Assembly (NCBI GenBank): GCA_018873245.2
Contig: JAEMBT020000001.1
Span: 3,658,001-3,722,000, forward strand
Length of the DNA stretch: 64,000 nucleotides
Direction: 5' to 3'
Source: Archegozetes longisetosus
Taxonomy: Eukaryota > Arthropoda > Arachnida > Sarcoptiformes > Trhypochthoniidae
Notes under the pieces: generated by a model
What the model was told of the DNA's origin: nothing
Seen by the model: the letters and a program-made list of their open reading frames with translations, nothing else
The model's database searches: none
Translations under genes and position numbers: made by a program
Part shown: positions 59,569-64,000 of the stretch, piece after piece
How the letters are laid out: every line of letters begins with the position of its first letter
Numbering within the stretch: the stretch's first letter is position 1

Positions 59569-60351
59569 ATGTACTGCTTTAGTGCTATAATCGCTTACTT
59601 TGTGATCACTTTTGAAAATGCAACACAAGTTTACTTTTTTCCTTAACTTACTCTTTATTCTTCTAAATCAATCTTATGCCAACAATTTTGGATACTTTCA
59701 ATTGAATATGTCTTGCGTTTAAGTTGATATATCACTCTTTATTAGCTATGGACAATTGTGTAGCTCTTCAACAATTTTCTTATACTTCAATTTCAATGAT
59801 CACTCTTTGACCCAATTCAGATGTCCACAAGAAAAACTATCACATTTTTGATAATAATGGTTTTTAAATAAAATATAGTCGAGTAGTTAAAGAGAAAAAA
59901 TTGTCACATCCTCAAAATTAAACAAAAGAAGAATTGAATTTAATTAGACTGTAGACTATTATCCTGACTACTACTTCACAATTATCGACCACTTCTGTAC
60001 ATTTTATGGCTTTTTTCTATTGCTTTTGAACCAATAAACAGAGATTTTATTTATAATAAATTAAAAAGAATTGTTGACATTATTCCCAAACATGATTCTA
60101 GTATTTCTTTAGAGATAATAATCACATGAAAAAGGGGAACAATATTTTTGATAACTTTCATGTTTGAATCCGGATATAAAGATCGAAGAGTCAGAGGAAA
60201 CGCATTCCAAGCGGAACTTTAACAGTAAAACATCTTAGAAAAGATTCACATTCTGGTGATCATTTATTTGGATTTTTAAGGCAGGAATTGATTGTTAAGT
60301 TTATTGAATAAAATGAATTGATTCGAAGAAGGGCATCTTTTTAATGTCAAA

Positions 60352-60482
60352 TAAAAGCATACATAAGACATACATAAGAATTGAACTGAACAAAAATAAC
60401 ATAAGAATTCTACTGAAGGAGTATTACATAAGAATTGAATTGAAGTGAACAATTGTTACATAAGAATTGAACTAAAGAAGTC
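60352..60482. repeat. Irregular ACATAAGAATTGAA repeat
   Basis: Six dispersed copies of an ACATAAGAATTGAACTGAA-like unit separated by variable sequence. Confidence 0.6.
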
Positions 60483-61137
60483 GTACACAAAAAATTGAGT
60501 TTAAGAAATTCTACAATCGATTTCAGTTTTCTATAATAATAGCCTATTCATAAATATTCTCTGTTTGAAAAGCATTCAAATCCACGAAAATTGTATAACA
60601 AATGATTTTTAGAATTTAAAAAATGATATATTTTTCAAATAAATCTATTGATGTAAGAAAAATAGTTATTATTTGCGAATTATATCTGTGTATTCATTAA
60701 ATTTAGAATAAATTTTATTACTTTGAATACTTTAGAGACATAGAAAAAATTTAGCATAAGTGCACTCATGAACACTAACATATAGTCGATGAAATAAAAA
60801 GCAAGTATAGCAACTGAAGTAAAAGAATGCGAATGGATGTATCTAAAGGATAATTGATATACTTATATGAATAAGCAGACATATATACAAACTGAAGTGA
60901 ATGGAAAGTGTCCCGAAAGCATAGCAATAATCTTTCCATCAGTTACTTTCCGTATCTATGCCTGTTTTTTGTTTCAATTACTGTAGTGTTAATCCCAAAG
61001 GAAAACTCAAACATTTAATATAGTAAACGTATTTGATTTGTATATAAATATCAATACAGACTTATCTTTGATTCCTTTGACACTGTCAGCAATTGAGAGT
61101 TTGTTTTGAATAGTAAAAAAGTATAGGAAATAGTGTT

Positions 61138-61220
61138 GTAGTGAATGCGTTGCAGTGAATGTATTGCAGTGAATGTATTGAAGTGAATGTATTTTCGTGA
61201 ATGTATTTTCGTGAATGTGT
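61138..61220. repeat. 15-bp tandem repeat
   Basis: Five copies of GTGAATGTATTGCA-type units with late copies changed to GTGAATGTATTTTC. Confidence 0.8.
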
Positions 61221-61940
61221 GGCTGTATTTTTTTGAATCGATAGAGAAGTAAATCTTTAATATACCAGCTAATGTAAATCGATAGAAAGAAGTAAAGTTG
61301 TATCAGATAAAACAGGATGAAGACAACTGTGATTACAAATGGAATAATAGTTACGAACAAATAAATGACCAATTGTTTCAATGTTTTCAATAATAGTTTA
61401 GAATCTGAACAAAAATGTGTGCAAAAGTTACAATGTTTTCTTATCAAGTTTCTCATATATATTTCTTACATTATGTTTGAATTGATTGAAACACTAAAAT
61501 CGATATAGAATATTCTATCTATAAAAAGTTGCTATTTTGACATTATTTCAACGGATGAGTGGTATCAGTAATTGAAATAAGATTATAAAAAGAGAGAAAG
61601 ATATGATATAAGGAAAGGAGTTGACTGGCAAGTAAATAAATGAGTGTAGAGAAATGTTTAAAATAGGGTTGTGTGAGCAATTTAGCATTTATATTGAAAT
61701 TAATGTGACAACTATTACATTCACTCTTAATGTTATGGCTTCTAATGGATGTTTATATCAATGCTTTTCTTTAATACTACACTTCGAGTTAACTTACATT
61801 TAACTATAAACAATTATTCTACAACTTTACACATTCAACTCTTAGATTATCGACAAATTCTTCTTCCATTCACTTCTCTATTAGAATATACTTCAATCTT
61901 ACTATAGTTTTGCTGCATTTATCTTGACTTCTACTTGATT

Positions 61941-61990
61941 TGTAAGAATTTTTTGTAAGAATTTTTTGTAAGAATTTTTTGTAAGAATTT
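61941..61990. repeat. 14-bp tandem repeat
   Basis: Four copies of GTAAGAATTTTTT. Confidence 0.8.
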
Positions 61991-62391
61991 GATGCATAAT
62001 TTTTACTACTTTTGCATATTTCCAGTCTAATAAGTAGAAACTTCATTAGTATTTCTCTTGCATTAAAGTCACATTTCTAGAATTAATGAATCGAAATATT
62101 TGATTGAAGTTTTAATTTGATGCTGCTTTCAGCTGAAGACATGCTTCTAATGAGAGTTCATTGCTTCTGAGTGAAGTATTAAGAAATCTTCTTCTGTTTA
62201 CACTACTTTAATGAGCATGAAATCAAAATCTTATACTAAGCAACTAAATCACTAACTGATTGCTTGAAAAATAAATTATTTGACAAACACACATCGATGT
62301 AAATTTTAAATCAATAATTTATTCTTTTGATCCCACGCATAAGTTGAATAAAGCAAACAATTTGAGTGCGATATCAGCAAAAAAATCATAG

Positions 62392-62482
62392 AATTCTTGT
62401 ACATAATTCTTGTACATAATTCTTGTACATAATTCTTGTACATAATTCTTGTACATAATTCTTGTACACAATTCTTGTACAT
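62392..62482. repeat. 13-bp tandem repeat
   Basis: About seven copies of TTCTTGTACATAA. Confidence 0.9.
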
Positions 62483-62682
62483 GTTAGCAGGTGAAACGAA
62501 GAATAGAGTCAAATTGAAATGATTCAATTTGAAAGAATCGAAAGTATAGGAAATATGATTTGACCAAATAATATATTGCTGGCAAAATAATTAGACATAT
62601 GAAAGAGAAAATTTCTTATTCATGTCAAATCTATTACACAGTAAAAGTGGAGCAAAATTCAATATAAAACATCAAATATAGA

Positions 62683-62736
62683 GTACAGGAATATAGAGTA
62701 CAGGAATATAGAGTACAGGAATATAGAGTACAGGTG
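62683..62736. repeat. 15-bp tandem repeat
   Basis: Four copies of ATATAGAGTACAGGA. Confidence 0.85.
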
Positions 62737-63890
62737 TGGAAATACACTTATGAATAAATAATAGCAGAGAAAAATATTAGCTCTCAAATGAAAATACGTC
62801 TTAAGAAACAAGTGGACTGGAGAGCGTATGTTATTTAAGTATAGTTTATATATGAGATGATGAGCGCTACGCCCTGCTTTAGATAATGCTTTATTTGATA
62901 AGTACTAGACTTTTCATCCTTATATATCCTTTTTTTCCCTTCTACTATCATTCTTATATACTATATATATCTCTCCCTATATTCTATGCATTCCTTATGA
63001 TTGTGTTTACAGAATCGAAAGAGATCTCACTCTTATGTATATAAGTTTTTCGCTTCAACTCAATACGTTCAATATTGTTAGCCTTACTCTACCAAAAATG
63101 TTTCTCTATATGTCAACTTTATAGATAACTAATTATGATGTTTCGTATTACTAAATCTCTTCCTAAGAGTTCATTAGACATATGGGATCTAAACTTTTCA
63201 AATATATTCAATTATGATAAGTGTTACTATTGAACATATTTTTGACTATTGTTTAACTATTTTTAATGTTTTCATATTTAAATTATAATAAGTTTACTGG
63301 AAATAATGATTTATGTAAATGTTTTCAATTTGTATTCGGTTATACATTATATGAATAGATGGTCTAACAATTGGATTTTATTAACTTGAAGATAATTGAG
63401 ATTGTTATATCAATCATACAATGATCAATTTGAATTTCAAATTATCAACTTCTGGATTGTTGGCATGATTAGACCTCCAAAATTCTAACTAAAATATAAT
63501 ATATGCTACTTTTGGAATTTAAATTATATTTTATGTATTCTTGCTCTAGCTAGATGATCTAATATTTTATTCATTTTTCATGTTAAACTTAAGTCTAATT
63601 TTATTGAAATTTTCTATTTCAATTTAATAATAATTATTATAGTTTACAGGCTAGAAGACAAAAGGCACAAAAGTTCAAACGGATTGAGTGCTAGTAAACA
63701 AGTAATAAATATGAATAGTAACTACTGTTGGTTGATTTGAGCTGCAACTTAAGTGGATCAAAGATTGTTGACAGAGCTTTATGAGAATAAACAAGTTTTA
63801 GTAAATTACCTCAAACTAAGCAAAATAAATTGGTGCTCTCTCTCTAGAGAACTGTTAAAATTTGTGATCAACTTTCGCAATTCTCGATAG

Positions 63891-64000
63891 TAATGTTGGG
63901 AGCAATGTTCACGAGCGCGACTTCAATGTTTGTCTCAGAGAGAAAGCTGACTCAATTAGCGATATAGCCATAGCACTAAGAACTATTACTATCTTCAGCG
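63891..64000 (+). CDS. Possible partial exon at the right edge
   Basis: After a plausible acceptor (pyrimidine-rich TTCTCGATAG ending at 63890) one frame stays open to the window edge, about 36 codons (motifs SNVHERDFNVC, REKADSIS and DIAIALRTI). Base composition is more coding-like than the flanking sequence. No family is recognised and the 3' end is outside the window. Confidence 0.3.

Larger units (their letters stand above)
54596..63890. other. 9 kb gene-poor region rich in minisatellites
   Basis: No ORF here has convincing protein character; the longest (61007-61456, minus) is low-complexity. It holds a pogo-like remnant, the second copy of the dispersed repeat and many short tandem arrays, listed separately. 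Confidence 0.5.

Noticed and set aside
61007-61456. 149-residue minus-strand ORF with hydrophobic N-terminal half
   Set aside because: The second half is the translation of a 15-bp tandem repeat and composition follows AT-richness; no family signature.

Overview
The window looks like nuclear DNA from a chelicerate, most probably a sarcoptiform (acariform) mite. It is strongly AT-rich. Most introns are only about 50-200 bp, with a few longer ones, and there are interstitial TTAGG/CCTAA arrays (the arthropod telomere unit). Two adjacent GH18 chitinases closely resemble the house-dust-mite group 15 allergen architecture: signal peptide, GH18, Thr-rich linker, one C-terminal chitin-binding domain. 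The species assignment is inference; exon-intron structures below were rebuilt by hand from splice signals, reading phase and family similarity.

Layout. 0.4-4.5 kb (+): an intronless leucine-rich-repeat protein, then a two-exon DM-domain gene of doublesex type. 5.7-7.3 kb: a PUB-domain protein (-) divergent from the parvulin PIN4 (+). 9.3-10.9 kb (+): a PAF-acetylhydrolase / Lp-PLA2-type esterase. 12.1-12.4 kb (-): a small secreted six-cysteine peptide. 17.4-23.8 kb (-): a tandem triplet of secreted CBM14 (peritrophin-A) mucin-like proteins whose middle copy is broken, with a mariner remnant and a tRNA-like SINE inserted between copies. 25.1-31.0 kb (-): a 14-exon DUF389 membrane protein. 33.0-34.0 kb (+): a trypsin-like protease. 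35.4-37.7 kb (-): ER alpha-1,2-mannosidase (MAN1B1 type). 38.5-38.9 kb (+): selenoprotein W with an in-frame UGA and a SECIS element. 39.5-41.4 kb (-): a GH20 beta-hexosaminidase. 45.2-54.6 kb (+): three tandem group-15-like chitinases; the third is a pseudogene split by a 1.5 kb long inverted-repeat element. 54.6-64 kb is almost gene-free and rich in minisatellites, with a possible partial exon at the right edge.

Functional themes. Chitin biology is prominent (two chitinases, two chitin-binding mucins, a beta-hexosaminidase able to act downstream of chitinase), together with secreted digestive-type enzymes and ER glycan processing. The most distinctive finding is the selenoprotein W gene: ordinary ORF calling truncates it at the UGA, but the SECIS fold in its 3' UTR supports recoding. 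The tandem families give internal comparisons that expose gene conversion, pseudogene decay and the boundaries of mobile insertions.
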